A stretch of 64,000 nt of DNA from Catenuloplanes niger (GCF_031458255.1 NZ_JAVDYC010000001.1:9162501-9226500); one strand, 5' to 3'; shown: positions 35,318 through 44,334, counted from the stretch's first letter. Translations and numbers: made by a program. Notes: generated by a model not told the origin, from the letters alone.

Positions 35318-35941
35318 CTACGGCGCGGTGGCGCGGATGCCGGCCAGCACGACGTCGACGATCGTCTCGGCCACCTCGCGGGTGAAGGGCCGGCGTCGCC
35401 GGTTGACGTAGAGGAACACCGGGCCGGACAGCAGCTCGGTGAGCAGGTAGCCGTCGACGGGCGGGATCTCTCCCGTGGCCACGGCATCGTCGAATCGCCG
35501 GCGCACGGTGGCGAGCCGTTGGTCGTGAGCGGCCCGGACGGCCTCGTCGAGCTCCGCGTTCCCGGGAGCGGAGACGGTGGCCTGGAACAGGGCCCGGTCG
35601 ACCGGGCTCGCCAGGCGCTCGGCGAACAGCAGCAGGAAGTCGACCAGGTCCCGGCGCAGATCGCCGGAGTCACGCAGCGGCGCGGCGTCGTCCGCGTACT
35701 GCGACAGTGCGGCGCTGACGAGCTCGGCGCGGTCCGGCCAGTTGCGGTAGACGCTGTTCCGGTTGACCCCGGCGAGCTCGGCGACCTCCTCGTAGCGCAG
35801 GCCGGCCACGCCGTCGCGGGCGACGAGCTCGGTCGTCGCCGCGAGGATCTGCGACCGGACCCGCGCGTTGCGGCCGCCCGGCCGCGCCGCCTGCCGTGCA
35901 CCGGCGTCGTCCGTCCCAGCGATCCCCGCGTTCTCCGGCAC
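35318..35941 (-). CDS. TetR-family transcriptional regulator
   Basis: 207 residues from GTG 35941 (GTG 35956 is an alternative five codons earlier). The DNA-binding domain is VRSQILAATTELVARDGVAG, LRYEEVAELAGVNRNSVYRN; the ligand domain contains DRALFQATVSAPGNAELDEA and LLTELLSGPVFLYVNRRRRP of the TetR_C type. It faces an FAD monooxygenase gene. The gap between them contains a 25-bp AT-rich palindrome (35998-36022), the likely operator. Confidence 0.85.
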   Translation of the reverse strand: MPENAGIAGTDDAGARQAARPGGRNARVRSQILAATTELVARDGVAGLRYEEVAELAGVNRNSVYRNWPDRAELVSAALSQYADDAAPLRDSGDLRRDLVDFLLLFAERLASPVDRALFQATVSAPGNAELDEAVRAAHDQRLATVRRRFDDAVATGEIPPVDGYLLTELLSGPVFLYVNRRRRPFTREVAETIVDVVLAGIRATAP

Positions 35942-35997
35942 GCCCCTGATTCTCACACCGCGCTCGCTCTGGACACCACGGTGGATCCGCCCTAGCC

Positions 35998-36022
35998 TTA
36001 AAGAGACATAAATTCTCTTTAA
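35998..36022. promoter_or_regulatory. TetR-type operator palindrome
   Basis: Arms TTAAAGAG and CTCTTTAA are perfectly complementary, separated by 9 bp. Its AT content is in sharp contrast to the surroundings. It lies between the divergent TetR (start 35941) and FAD monooxygenase (start 36138) genes. Confidence 0.7.
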
Positions 36023-36137
36023 CGGCGTACGGGGCGGTCGGGCTTCGGCGGGCCGTCCGCCCGCGACGTCGTGCTCGCCCGTCCATCGCAGCCGGCGCGG
36101 TAGCTCCCGGCTCGTCGTCACCGTTTGTGGGGTACGC

Positions 36138-37253
36138 ATGAAAATTCTGGTCTCCGGCGCGGGCGTCGCCGGTCTCGCTCTCGGACGCGTGCTCGGCACG
36201 AGCGGCCACCACGTCACCGTCGTCGAGCGGGCCGGCCGGCTCCGGGGCAACGGGTCGCCCATCGACATCCGCGGGGACGCGATCGAGGTCGCGGGGAGGA
36301 TGGGCATCCTCCCCGCGGTGCGCGACGCGCGGATCCGGATGACCGAGCAGGTGCACTTCGTCGACGAGAACGGCGTGGCCGTCGGCCGGCTCCCCGCCGA
36401 CATCGGCGATTCGCCCGACGACCTCGAGATCGCCCGCGAGGACCTGTCCCGGATCCTGGCCGACGCGCAGCCCGAGACGGTACGCCTGCGCCTCGGCGAG
36501 TCGGTCACCTCGATCGCCGCGCACGACGACCGCGTGGACGTCGGGTTCGCCTCCGGCACCGCGGAGCGCTTCGACCTCGTCCTCGGGGCCGACGGCGTGC
36601 ACTCGGCGGTGCGGCGGCTCGTGTTCGGCCCGGAGCGCGACTGGATCCGGCATCTCGGGCTCTACGTCGCCATCGCCGACATGCCGGGTGAGGCCGACGC
36701 CGGCGCCGAGCGGATCAATCCGATGTACAGCTATCCGGGGCACCTGGCCGGCGTCGCCCGGTTCAAGGACCGGGCGATCGGTCTGCTGATGTTCGCGTCG
36801 GACCCGATCGACTACGACCACCGCGACGTGGATGCGCAGAAGGCGATCCTGGCCGACCGGTTCGGCGACTGCCGGGCGTGGAAGGTGCCGGCGATCCTCG
36901 ACGCGGTGCGCGCCGACCCCGACGTCTACTTCGACTCGATCAGTCAGATCCACCTGCCCGGGTGGCACCGGGGCCGGGTCGCGCTGGTGGGCGACGCCGC
37001 GCACTGCGCGTCGCCCCTCGCGGGCCGGGGCACGTCGCTGGCGCTGACCGGGGCGCAATTCCTCGCCGAGGAACTGGAGCGCGCGGACGGCGACCACGTC
37101 ACGGCGTTCCCGCGCTACGAGGCCCGCCAGCGGCCCTACGTCACGTTCGCCCAGGGCACGGTCGAGGGCGGCGGCGCGCTCCTGGTGCCGCCCACCGCGC
37201 AGGCGATCGCCGCCCGGAACCGGCTGCTCCAGCCGGTCGCGGCCGGCCGGTAA
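36138..37253 (+). CDS. FAD-dependent monooxygenase (TetX/PHBH fold)
   Basis: 371 residues of class A flavin monooxygenases: FAD motif MKILVSGAGVAGLALGRVLG, DG motif LVLGADGVHSAVRRLVFG, GD motif GRVALVGDAAHCASPLAGRG. The conserved GNGSPIDIRGDAIEVAGRMG stretch after the first motif is typical of the TetX-like branch that hydroxylates tetracyclines or other aromatics. The substrate is unknown. It is probably repressed by the divergent TetR protein, a common arrangement for xenobiotic-detoxifying hydroxylases. Confidence 0.88.
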   Translation: MKILVSGAGVAGLALGRVLGTSGHHVTVVERAGRLRGNGSPIDIRGDAIEVAGRMGILPAVRDARIRMTEQVHFVDENGVAVGRLPADIGDSPDDLEIAREDLSRILADAQPETVRLRLGESVTSIAAHDDRVDVGFASGTAERFDLVLGADGVHSAVRRLVFGPERDWIRHLGLYVAIADMPGEADAGAERINPMYSYPGHLAGVARFKDRAIGLLMFASDPIDYDHRDVDAQKAILADRFGDCRAWKVPAILDAVRADPDVYFDSISQIHLPGWHRGRVALVGDAAHCASPLAGRGTSLALTGAQFLAEELERADGDHVTAFPRYEARQRPYVTFAQGTVEGGGALLVPPTAQAIAARNRLLQPVAAGR

Positions 37254-37563
37254 CGCGAGCGGCCGGCCGGTGGCGCGGGGCGGTCGGCCGAATGGCGGTC
37301 GGCCGCCGCCGGGCGTCCCGGTGGCCGGCGCCGTGCCGGGACGCGGGTCAGGTGGCCGGCTTCAGGCAGGCGAGCAGGGCCGGGCCGGCCTCGGCTGGAA
37401 GTCCGACCACGTCATCCTCACCCGTGCGTTGCGGCGCCAGGACCTCAAGGACGGGTTTGGCAAGGTGGTGCAGGACAAGGAGGTCTGACCCGTTTGCCAG
37501 GGCATGTTCGACGAAGGTAATTTCGTGTCCGGCGTTCTCCACTGACGCAAAGAAGCGTGATGA
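37254..37563. other. Gap with possible decayed coding remnants on both strands
   Basis: On the + strand 37397-37488 the codons have strict G/C third positions and read GWKSDHVILTRALRRQDLKD and on to KEV before a stop, as if the 3' end of a lost gene. On the - strand a GTG at 37542 opens 64 residues to 37348 (FVEHALANGSDLLVLHHLAK), with unusually relaxed third positions. Neither has a family I recognise or a convincing ribosome site. Confidence 0.35.
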
Positions 37564-37833
37564 ATGAGTGCCGGGACATTGGCGCTGGCGGAACTGGACC
37601 GGCACGACCGGGGTCGATTCCGCTGTGGCTGTGCGGCCGGTACGGCGGAGACGCACGTGCCGGCCATGCTCCGGGCGCTGATGCGTGAGGGCATCTGGCT
37701 GCCGCCGCGGGAGGGATTCGGCAAGAACCATGAGGAGGCGGAGGCGATCGCCGAGACGGTCGAATCCGATTCCGCCCGCCGAAGCTATTACCGGCATCAA
37801 TTCGCCGGCCGGAAGAAGCGTCCGAAGCAATAG
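37564..37833 (+). CDS. Small hypothetical protein
   Basis: 89 residues: an N-terminal part with a CGC motif (FRCGCAAGTAETHVPAMLRA) and a charged C-terminus ending RHQFAGRKKRPKQ. No membrane segment or signal peptide. Ribosome site weak (AAGAAG, 8 nt upstream). Its third positions are less G/C-strict than the neighbours'. It heads a run of three small genes on the same strand, spaced 17 and 53 bp, that ends in an Imm21-like protein. Function unknown. Confidence 0.5.
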   Translation: MSAGTLALAELDRHDRGRFRCGCAAGTAETHVPAMLRALMREGIWLPPREGFGKNHEEAEAIAETVESDSARRSYYRHQFAGRKKRPKQ

Positions 37834-37850
37834 CGAGCGGAAAGGACGAC

Positions 37851-38114
37851 ATGGGGCCGATCGCCGTGCTGCGGAGCCTCGCCGAGGTGGCGCGCCTGCC
37901 CGGACCGGCCGCGCTGCCGGACCGGCTGGCCGCGGCCGAGGAACATCTCGGCCCGGCCGACTTCCGCGGGGTCTGGGGCGACGACGGCTTCCCGGCGGAG
38001 GAGGCCGAGGCCGTCGAGGCCGCGCGATGGCATCTCGGCGCCGGATCGGCCGGGATCAACCTGATGCACGAGGACCAGGGTGTGCCGTTCCGGCTCACCG
38101 TGACGGCGACCTGA
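37851..38114 (+). CDS. Small hypothetical protein
   Basis: 87 residues preceded by a good ribosome site (GGAAAGGACGAC before ATG). Acidic helical protein (LPDRLAAAEEHLGPADFRGV, PAEEAEAVEAARWHLGAGSA) with a Trp-containing middle and a polar C-terminus. I recognise no family. By position it may belong functionally with the Imm21-like gene downstream. Confidence 0.6.
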   Translation: MGPIAVLRSLAEVARLPGPAALPDRLAAAEEHLGPADFRGVWGDDGFPAEEAEAVEAARWHLGAGSAGINLMHEDQGVPFRLTVTAT

Positions 38115-38167
38115 ACGGTGCGACACCCGGGCGGCCGGGCGCCGCGGGCACGGGACGGGAGAATTCG

Positions 38168-38683
38168 ATGCGCAGCGTGCAGTCCCTCGGCGGACCGCTG
38201 ATCCTGCTGCCGTACGACGCGGTCCGGTCGTGGACCGGGTCCTGCGGGCCCGGCGGCGAGGACGAGGTGGACGAGGAGGAGACCGAGTACTGGCGGGTCA
38301 GTGAGCTGGTGCGGGACTACGCGGAACCGGTGGACGCGGCCGGGGTGCAGGCGCTGGTGCTGGCCAACGGCCGGGCGCCCACCGCCTTCATGGCCGACCT
38401 CGGGCTGCTGGTCCAGGTGCTGGCGCACGGCGGCCGTACCCCGCCGCTCGACCGGGCGCGCGAGGTGCTGCCCCGGCTGGAACCTGCCCGCGTCACCGAG
38501 TGGTCGTGCGGCGGGCCGGGGCTGCTCTTCGACTCGGCTCGGTGCGGCCGGGGCGTGCACGACGGGGACGGCCTGCCGGTCGCCCTCCCCGCCGGCCGGT
38601 ACCGGGTCTCGTCCGGGTACTGGCTCCCGGCGGACGACACGGACAGCTCGCTGGCACTCACCACGGTCGAGTGGCTGCCCTGA
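38168..38683 (+). CDS. Imm21-like immunity protein
   Basis: 171 residues from ATG 38168 with a GGGAGA ribosome site. The opening SVQSLGGPLILLPYDAVRSW, followed by an acidic stretch, then AGVQALVLANGRAPTAFMAD and LGLLVQVLAHG, matches my recollection of the Imm21 family of polymorphic-toxin immunity proteins (GGPLILLP, then a 'lvLgdep..ta.lp' segment). Immunity proteins bind and block a cognate contact-delivered or secreted toxin. No toxin gene is in the window, so this is an orphan immunity gene or a member of an immunity island. Cytosolic, no signal peptide. Confidence 0.65.
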   Translation: MRSVQSLGGPLILLPYDAVRSWTGSCGPGGEDEVDEEETEYWRVSELVRDYAEPVDAAGVQALVLANGRAPTAFMADLGLLVQVLAHGGRTPPLDRAREVLPRLEPARVTEWSCGGPGLLFDSARCGRGVHDGDGLPVALPAGRYRVSSGYWLPADDTDSSLALTTVEWLP

Positions 38684-38964
38684 CCACGACGAGGCACCGG
38701 TACGCGGCGTCCTGACGAGACAGCGCGAACGGTGTCCGGGCGCGCACCGCTGACACGGAGGAGCAGGCGGCCGACCCGCGGGTGGAGGCGGACGCGGTCG
38801 TGCGCGGCGCGGACACCCGGTGGTACCCGATCTCCCGGCGGCGTGTGGCGTGCCGGACGTCCGCCGAAACGTCCGCGTCCGGCCGGGCCGGCGTCGGCCG
38901 GGAACGGCAGCGGGTGACGTGACCGGTGTCCGCCCGGGGAGGCGGCGTCTGCTAGAACAGCGAG
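38684..38964. other. Short gap, possible coding fragment
   Basis: From about 38752 one frame keeps strict G/C third positions for some 55 codons (EEQAADPRVEADAVVRGADT and RWYPISRRR) up to a stop near 38920. It has no start codon or recognisable family and may be a gene remnant. TAGAAC at 38953-38958, 6 nt before GTG 38965, may be the -10 of the next gene. Confidence 0.3.
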
Positions 38965-41247
38965 GTGCCGGATCAATCGTTCGGGACCCGGTTACGCGCG
39001 CTGCGGCGGACGGCCGGGCTGACCATGGAGCAGCTGGCGGAGGCGTCCGGGGTCAGCGCGCGAGCGATCAGCGACATGGAACGCGGGCACAGCCGCGCGC
39101 CGCAGGCCCGCACCCGCGCCGCGCTGGCTGCCGCGCTCGGTGCCGGTGCGGACGCGCTCGCCGGCGACCTGCCGGCCCGGACCGACGGCCGCCCCCGCGC
39201 GCACGACCTGCCCCGCGCGATCACCGACTTCGTCGGCCGGGACGACGAGATCCGGCGGGTACGCGCGCACGCGGCCACCGCCGGGACCGGGCCCGCGCCC
39301 GTCGTGGTGGTGCACGGCCAGGGCGGCCTCGGCAAGACCGCGCTCGCGCTGCACGTCGCGGGGGAGCTGGCCGGCGAGTACCCGGACGGCCGCTTCCACA
39401 TCGGCCTGCGCGGTGCCGGCACCGAGCCGCTGCCGCCGGGTGAGGCGCTGGTGCGGGTGCTGCGCGCGCTGGACGTCGCGCCGCGCCGGATCGCCGGTGA
39501 CGACGACGAGCGCGCCGGCCAGCTCCGGGACGTGCTGCGCGACCGCCGATGCCTGCTGGTGCTGGACGACGCGGCGGACGAGGCCCAGATCCGCCCGCTG
39601 CTGCCCGCGGACGGCCCGAGCCTCACGCTGGTCACCAGCCGGCGCGCGCTGGCCGGCCTGGAGGGCGTGCTGCGGATCCCGCTCGCGCCGCTGGCCCCGG
39701 CCGAGTCGGCCGCGCTGCTCGCCCGGATCGCCGGGCAGGCCGCGGACCCCGCCTGCGCCGCCGACGTCGACACCGTGGCGGCGCTCTGCGGCCACCTGCC
39801 GCTCGCGCTGCGCATCGCCGGGACCCGGCTCGCCAGCCGCCCGTCCTGGACCGTCGGGCACCTGGTCGCGCGGCTCGCCGACGAGGACCGGCGGCTGGCC
39901 ACGCTGACCGCGGGCGACACCTCGGTCGAGGCCGCGTTCGCGTTGTCGCACGCCCAGGTCTCCCCGGCCGGGCGGGCACTGTTCCGCCGCCTCGGCCACG
40001 TGCCCGGCCCCGACTTCGGCGTGCCGATCGCCGCCCTGCTCATCGACGAACCCGGCAGCGATCCGGCCCGCGATCCGGCCCGCGAACCCGGCAGCGATCC
40101 GAGCCGGGACCCCGCCCGGCAGTCCCGCGCCGACCCGCTGGCCGCGTTGGACGAGCTGGTGGAGATGGGCCTGATCGAGGACGCGGGCCCGGACCGCTAC
40201 CGGTTCCACGACCTGATCCGGCTGTTCGCCCGCGACCGGCTGCGCCGGGAGGAGCCGGCCGGTGCCCGGGCCGCCACCGAGCAGGCCATGTCCCGGCGGC
40301 TGCTGGACACCGCGATCGTCGCCGGCCGCTGGTTCGAGCCCGGCTACGGCGCGCCGCCGGACGGCTGGACCGGGCTGGTTCCGCTGCCGTCCCAGGACGA
40401 CGCGGCCGCCTGGCTGCACCTGGAGACGGAGAACTGGTTCGGCGCGTTGCGCGTGATGGCCGCGGCCGGCGACGACCAGCTCGTCGTGGACACGGCCGAG
40501 GCGATGCACTGGTACTCCGACCGCACCCACGTCTGGACCGGCTGGTACGAGGTGTACGCCCTGTCCCGGGCCGCGGCCGCCCGGCTGCCGGACCGCCGCC
40601 AGGAGGTCACCCACCTCAACTATCTCGCGTGGGCGGCCGTGACCTGCGTGCACCGCACGGACGAGGGCGCCCGCCTGGCGATGGCGGCGTACGACCTCGC
40701 GGTGACGCTCGGCGACCTGCGTGAGCAGGCGTGGGCGCTGCAGTACGCGGCCGAGTCGTGGCGGCACGGCGGTCAGCCCGCGCGGTCGCTGGAGACGGTC
40801 CGCCGCGCGCTGCCGCTGGCCGACGCCGCCGGTGACCACGACTCGTACGTGCAGCTCTTCCAGCGGATCGGCGTGGCCCTGATGGACCTCGGCCGGTACG
40901 ACGAGGCACTCGACTCGTTCCGGACCACGTTGCGGGAGCTGGACCGCCGCCCGGTCGCACCCGGGCCCGCGCTCGGCGCCCGGACCGGCGCGCACACGTT
41001 CGCCGCGCTCGCGCTCGCCGAGGCGGGCCGCTGGCCGGAGGCGCTGCGCGAGGCGGAACGGGCGCTGCCGCTCGCCACCGAGTTCGGCGGGAACAGCATG
41101 CTCAGCATCGTCCACCTGGTGCGCGGCCGGGCCCGCAACGCGCTCGGCACGGACGGCCGGGACGACCTGCACCGCGCGCTGGAGCACATGGACATCGCCG
41201 GGTACCACAAGTACGAGGCGATGGCCCGCGCGGAGCTTTCTGCGTAA
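38965..41247 (+). CDS. XRE / NB-ARC / TPR transcriptional regulator
   Basis: 760 residues. Order of domains: N-terminal XRE helix-turn-helix (FGTRLRALRRTAGLTMEQLA, AISDMERGHSRAPQARTR), NB-ARC STAND ATPase with Walker A VVVHGQGGLGKTALALHVAG, Walker B CLLVLDDAADEAQ and the GLPLAL-like CGHLPLALRIAGT, then a winged helix and TPR-like repeats from about 500 onward (LGDLREQAWALQYAAESWRH). A low-complexity GSDPARDPAREPGSDPSRDP insertion lies near residue 370. Such proteins are signal-integrating regulators of secondary metabolism or stress and oligomerise on ligand binding. GTG start with possible leaderless promoter. Single gene. Confidence 0.88.
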   Translation: MPDQSFGTRLRALRRTAGLTMEQLAEASGVSARAISDMERGHSRAPQARTRAALAAALGAGADALAGDLPARTDGRPRAHDLPRAITDFVGRDDEIRRVRAHAATAGTGPAPVVVVHGQGGLGKTALALHVAGELAGEYPDGRFHIGLRGAGTEPLPPGEALVRVLRALDVAPRRIAGDDDERAGQLRDVLRDRRCLLVLDDAADEAQIRPLLPADGPSLTLVTSRRALAGLEGVLRIPLAPLAPAESAALLARIAGQAADPACAADVDTVAALCGHLPLALRIAGTRLASRPSWTVGHLVARLADEDRRLATLTAGDTSVEAAFALSHAQVSPAGRALFRRLGHVPGPDFGVPIAALLIDEPGSDPARDPAREPGSDPSRDPARQSRADPLAALDELVEMGLIEDAGPDRYRFHDLIRLFARDRLRREEPAGARAATEQAMSRRLLDTAIVAGRWFEPGYGAPPDGWTGLVPLPSQDDAAAWLHLETENWFGALRVMAAAGDDQLVVDTAEAMHWYSDRTHVWTGWYEVYALSRAAAARLPDRRQEVTHLNYLAWAAVTCVHRTDEGARLAMAAYDLAVTLGDLREQAWALQYAAESWRHGGQPARSLETVRRALPLADAAGDHDSYVQLFQRIGVALMDLGRYDEALDSFRTTLRELDRRPVAPGPALGARTGAHTFAALALAEAGRWPEALREAERALPLATEFGGNSMLSIVHLVRGRARNALGTDGRDDLHRALEHMDIAGYHKYEAMARAELSA

Positions 41248-41319
41248 CTTCCTGCGTGGACTGCCGGACCGTACCGCTGATTGCATGGACGCAGTCGCAC
41301 CACGCACTCAGGGAGCATC

Positions 41320-42153
41320 ATGACCTACGTGACCACGCCCGACGGCACCCAGATCTACGTCAAGGACTGGGGTGCCGGGCGCCCGGTCGTGCTCAGCCAC
41401 GGCTGGCCGCTCAACTCGGACAGCTGGGAGTCGCAGGCGCTGCACCTCGCCGCGAACGGCTACCGGGTGATCGCGCACGACCGCCGCGGCCACGGCCGGT
41501 CCACCCAGACCTGGCACGGCAACGAGATGGACACGTACGCCGACGACCTCGCCGCCGTGATCGAGGCCTTCGACCTGCGCGACGTGACGCTGATCGGCTT
41601 CTCCACCGGCGGTGGCGAGGTGGCCCGCTACATCGGCCGGCACGGCACCGCCCGCGTCGCGCAGGCCGTGCTGGTCTCCGCGGTCCCGCCGCTGATGCTC
41701 CGGACCGACGACAACCCGGGCGGCGTACCGCTGGAGGTCTTCGACGGTCTGCGGGCCGGCTCGCTGGCCGACCGGTCGCAGCTCTACCGGGACCTCGCGG
41801 ACGGCCCGTTCTTCGGCAACAACCGGCCCGGCGCGACCGTGTCGCAGGGCATGCGGGACTCGTTCTGGCTGCAGGGCATGGCGTCCGGTCACCGTAACGC
41901 GTACGAGTGCATCGCCGCGTTCTCGGCCACCGACTTCCGCCCCGACCTGGCCGCGTTCGACGTGCCGACGCTGGTCGTGCACGGCGACGACGACCAGGTC
42001 GTGCCGTTCGAGGTGGGCGGGAAGGCGTCCGCCGCGCTGATCAAGGACGCGGAGCTGATCGTCTACCCGGGCGCGCCGCACGGCATCACCGACACGCACA
42101 AGGACCGGCTCAACAGCGACCTGCTGACGTTCCTGAACACCTTCAAGAACTGA
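41320..42153 (+). CDS. Alpha/beta hydrolase, cofactor-free haloperoxidase type
   Basis: 277 residues. Ribosome site AGGGAG 6 nt before ATG 41320. The fold signatures are [15 protein letters not shown] (oxyanion hole), [10 protein letters not shown], the nucleophile elbow [14 protein letters not shown] (Ser in GxSxG), Asp in [13 protein letters not shown] and His in [22 protein letters not shown] is the hallmark of bacterial non-heme chloroperoxidases, which are perhydrolases/esterases in vivo. No signal peptide. Standalone gene before the helicase. Confidence 0.9.
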   Translation: MTYVTTPDGTQIYVKDWGAGRPVVLSHGWPLNSDSWESQALHLAANGYRVIAHDRRGHGRSTQTWHGNEMDTYADDLAAVIEAFDLRDVTLIGFSTGGGEVARYIGRHGTARVAQAVLVSAVPPLMLRTDDNPGGVPLEVFDGLRAGSLADRSQLYRDLADGPFFGNNRPGATVSQGMRDSFWLQGMASGHRNAYECIAAFSATDFRPDLAAFDVPTLVVHGDDDQVVPFEVGGKASAALIKDAELIVYPGAPHGITDTHKDRLNSDLLTFLNTFKN

Positions 42154-42190
42154 CAAACACCCCATCGCGGGTACGGCCCGGCAGGTCTCC

Positions 42191-42196
42191 TATCGT
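42191..42196 (+). promoter_or_regulatory. -10 element TATCGT, leaderless
   Basis: TATCGT, 7 nt, then ATG 42204 of the DEAD-box helicase; no ribosome site is present. Confidence 0.5.
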
Positions 42197-42203
42197 TGAC
42201 CTC

Positions 42204-43985
42204 ATGGAACACGAACCGTTGGACACCGAGGCAGGCTTCTCCGGGCTGGGTCTGCGCGCGGAACTGCTCCGCGCGCTGACCACCCTCGGCTACGAGGAGC
42301 CGACCCCGATCCAGCGGGAGGCGATCCCGCCGCTCGTCGCCGGTCACGACCTGGTCGGCCAGGCCGCGACCGGCACCGGCAAGACCGCCGCGTTCTCGCT
42401 GCCGCTGCTGCAGGGGCTGGACGCGAACCGGCGGGAGAACGAACCGTGCGCGCTGGTGCTCGTCCCCACCCGCGAGCTCGCCGAGCAGGTCTCCCAGGCC
42501 GTCCACCGCTACGGCCGTGACCTGGGCGTCCGTGTCCTCCCGGTGTACGGCGGGCAGCCGATCGGCCGGCAGCTGCAGGCCCTCGCCCGCGGCGTCGACG
42601 TGGTCGTCGGCACGCCCGGCCGCGTCCTCGACCACATCGACCGGGGCACGCTGCAGCTCGGTGACGTGCGCACGGTCGTGCTCGACGAGGCCGACGAGAT
42701 GCTGGACATGGGGTTCGCCGAGGACATCGAGGCGATCCTGGCGGAGACGCCGGCGGAGCGGCAGACCGTGCTGTTCTCCGCCACGATGCCGCCCCGGATC
42801 GACGCGATCGCCCGCCGGCACCTGCGCGAGCCGGTCCGGATCACGATGGGCCGCAAGACCGTCGAGCCGGGCGAGATGCCGCTGGTCCGGCAGAGCGCCT
42901 ACATGGTCGCCCGGCCGCACCGGGCGGCCGCGCTCGGCCGGATCCTGGACGTGGAGGCGCCGACCGCGGCGATCGTCTTCTGCCGGACCCGGGAAGAGGT
43001 CGACCAGGTCACCGAGACGCTGAACGGGCGCGGGTACCGGGCCGAGGCGCTGCACGGCGGGATGAGCCAGGACCAGCGCGACCGGGTGATGAACCGGTTG
43101 CGGGCCGGCACCACCGAGCTGCTGGTGGCGACGGACGTGGCCGCCCGCGGCCTGGACGTGGAGCAGCTCACCCACGTGATCAACTTCAACGTGCCGGTCG
43201 CGCCGGAGGCGTACGTGCACCGCATCGGCCGGGTCGGCCGGGCCGGCCGCGAGGGCTGCGCGATCACCCTGGCGGAGCCGCGCGAGCAGCGCATGCTGAA
43301 GGCGATCGAGCGGCTCACCGGCCAGCGGATAGCGGTGGAGAAGCTGCCGACCGTGACCGACCTGCGCGCCCGGCGGCTGGAGCTGACCCGCGCGTCGCTG
43401 GAGGCCGGGCTGGAGGCGGACGACTTCGAGCGGTTCCGGGTCGTCCTCGAGTCGCTGACCGGCGAACACGACGTGGAGAACGTCGCGCTCGCCGCGATCA
43501 AGCTGCTGCACGAGGCGGCCGGCGGCGACGAGGACGAGGAGGAGATCCCGTCGCCGGTGCCGCTGCGCGAGCGCACCCCCCGCGACCGCGACGGCCGCCC
43601 GGGCGGCCGTGACCGGGACGGCCGCGCCGGTGGCCGGGACTGGGACCGGGACGGCCGCACCGGCGGTCACGGCCGGGACCGCGACGGTCAGCCGGGCGGC
43701 CGGGAGGGCGGCCGGCCCGCGCGCGACTCCTCGTCGGACGCCGGCGTGACCCGGCTGTTCGTCGGCCTCGGCCGGCGCGCCGGGCTGCGCCCGCAGGACC
43801 TGGTCGGCGCGATCGCCGGCGAGTCCGGCATCAGCTCCCGCGAGATCGGCGCCATCCAGATCACCGACCGGTTCTCCCTGGTCGAGGTGCCGGAGTCGGC
43901 CGCCGAGATGATCATCGACGCGCTGCAGCACAGCTTCATCCGCGGCCGCCGCCCGTCCGTGCGCCGGGAGCGCTTCACCCGCTGA
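42204..43985 (+). CDS. DEAD-box RNA helicase (DeaD/CsdA type)
   Basis: 593 residues. All helicase motifs are seen: Q motif FSGLGLRAELLRALTTLGYE...PTPIQ, Walker A QAATGTGKTAAFSLPLL, PTRELAEQ, DEADEMLDMGF, SATMP, ATDVAARGLDVEQ and HRIGRVGRAGREG. A Gly/Arg/Asp-rich linker (about 455-510) precedes a DbpA-type RNA-binding domain (TRLFVGLGRRAGLRPQDLVG and GAIQITDRFSLVEVPE). Such helicases remodel structured RNA, ribosome precursors and mRNA in the cold. Leaderless promoter. A perfect 16-bp hairpin lies about 70 bp past the stop codon. Confidence 0.93.
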   Translation: MEHEPLDTEAGFSGLGLRAELLRALTTLGYEEPTPIQREAIPPLVAGHDLVGQAATGTGKTAAFSLPLLQGLDANRRENEPCALVLVPTRELAEQVSQAVHRYGRDLGVRVLPVYGGQPIGRQLQALARGVDVVVGTPGRVLDHIDRGTLQLGDVRTVVLDEADEMLDMGFAEDIEAILAETPAERQTVLFSATMPPRIDAIARRHLREPVRITMGRKTVEPGEMPLVRQSAYMVARPHRAAALGRILDVEAPTAAIVFCRTREEVDQVTETLNGRGYRAEALHGGMSQDQRDRVMNRLRAGTTELLVATDVAARGLDVEQLTHVINFNVPVAPEAYVHRIGRVGRAGREGCAITLAEPREQRMLKAIERLTGQRIAVEKLPTVTDLRARRLELTRASLEAGLEADDFERFRVVLESLTGEHDVENVALAAIKLLHEAAGGDEDEEEIPSPVPLRERTPRDRDGRPGGRDRDGRAGGRDWDRDGRTGGHGRDRDGQPGGREGGRPARDSSSDAGVTRLFVGLGRRAGLRPQDLVGAIAGESGISSREIGAIQITDRFSLVEVPESAAEMIIDALQHSFIRGRRPSVRRERFTR

Positions 43986-44223
43986 CCATCGGCATGTCCA
44001 GCCGCCAGGCCGGCTCGAGCGACGCGATCGGCCGCCGGAGCCGGCCCCGGATCGCGGAGGTGATGTCCGTCGTCTCGACGGACATCACCTCGAACCCGGC
44101 CCGCCCGCAGCGCATCCGCCGCCCCACCCACGGCGGCGTCACGCCGATGAACCCGTCCCGCACCGCCATCGGGTGGACCGCGTCGAACTTGTCCGGTGCC
44201 GCGCTGTGCCGGCCGTCGCTCAT
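43975..44223 (-). CDS. Small hypothetical protein
   Basis: 82 residues, overlapping the helicase 3' end by 11 bp. It reads MSDGRHSAAPDKFDAVHPMA, then DGFIGVTPPWVGRRMRCGRA and a Pro-rich end. Third positions are G/C-rich on this strand. The rightward frame across the same DNA is less plausible. No family recognised. A perfect inverted repeat lies inside it, so the region could instead be the helicase's 3' untranslated end. Confidence 0.45.
   Translation of the reverse strand: MSDGRHSAAPDKFDAVHPMAVRDGFIGVTPPWVGRRMRCGRAGFEVMSVETTDITSAIRGRLRRPIASLEPAWRLDMPMVSG
44057..44091. other. Perfect 16-bp inverted repeat with 3-nt loop
   Basis: GAGGTGATGTCCGTCG, a TCT loop and the exact complement. It could be a terminator for the helicase transcript (stop codon at 43985) without a U-tract, or coding sequence of the small leftward gene. 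Confidence 0.7.
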
Positions 44224-44298
44224 GAGAGCACTTCCGGCCGCCGCGATGGGGACGGCGGTCGACGCGGAGTGATCGGCTGTGTTGTTGCCGACACGCCG

Positions 44299-44313
44299 AC
44301 ACGAGATCTAGTG
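44299..44313. promoter_or_regulatory. Possible NrdR-box-like site
   Basis: ACACGAGATCTAGTG resembles the NrdR repressor box (ACAC-AT-rich centre-GTG) and lies just upstream of the riboswitch, where NrdR sites occur in other nrd promoters. Only one reasonable copy is seen; functional sites are usually paired. Confidence 0.35.
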
Positions 44314-44334
44314 GGTTGCGTGGGACGCGTACCC

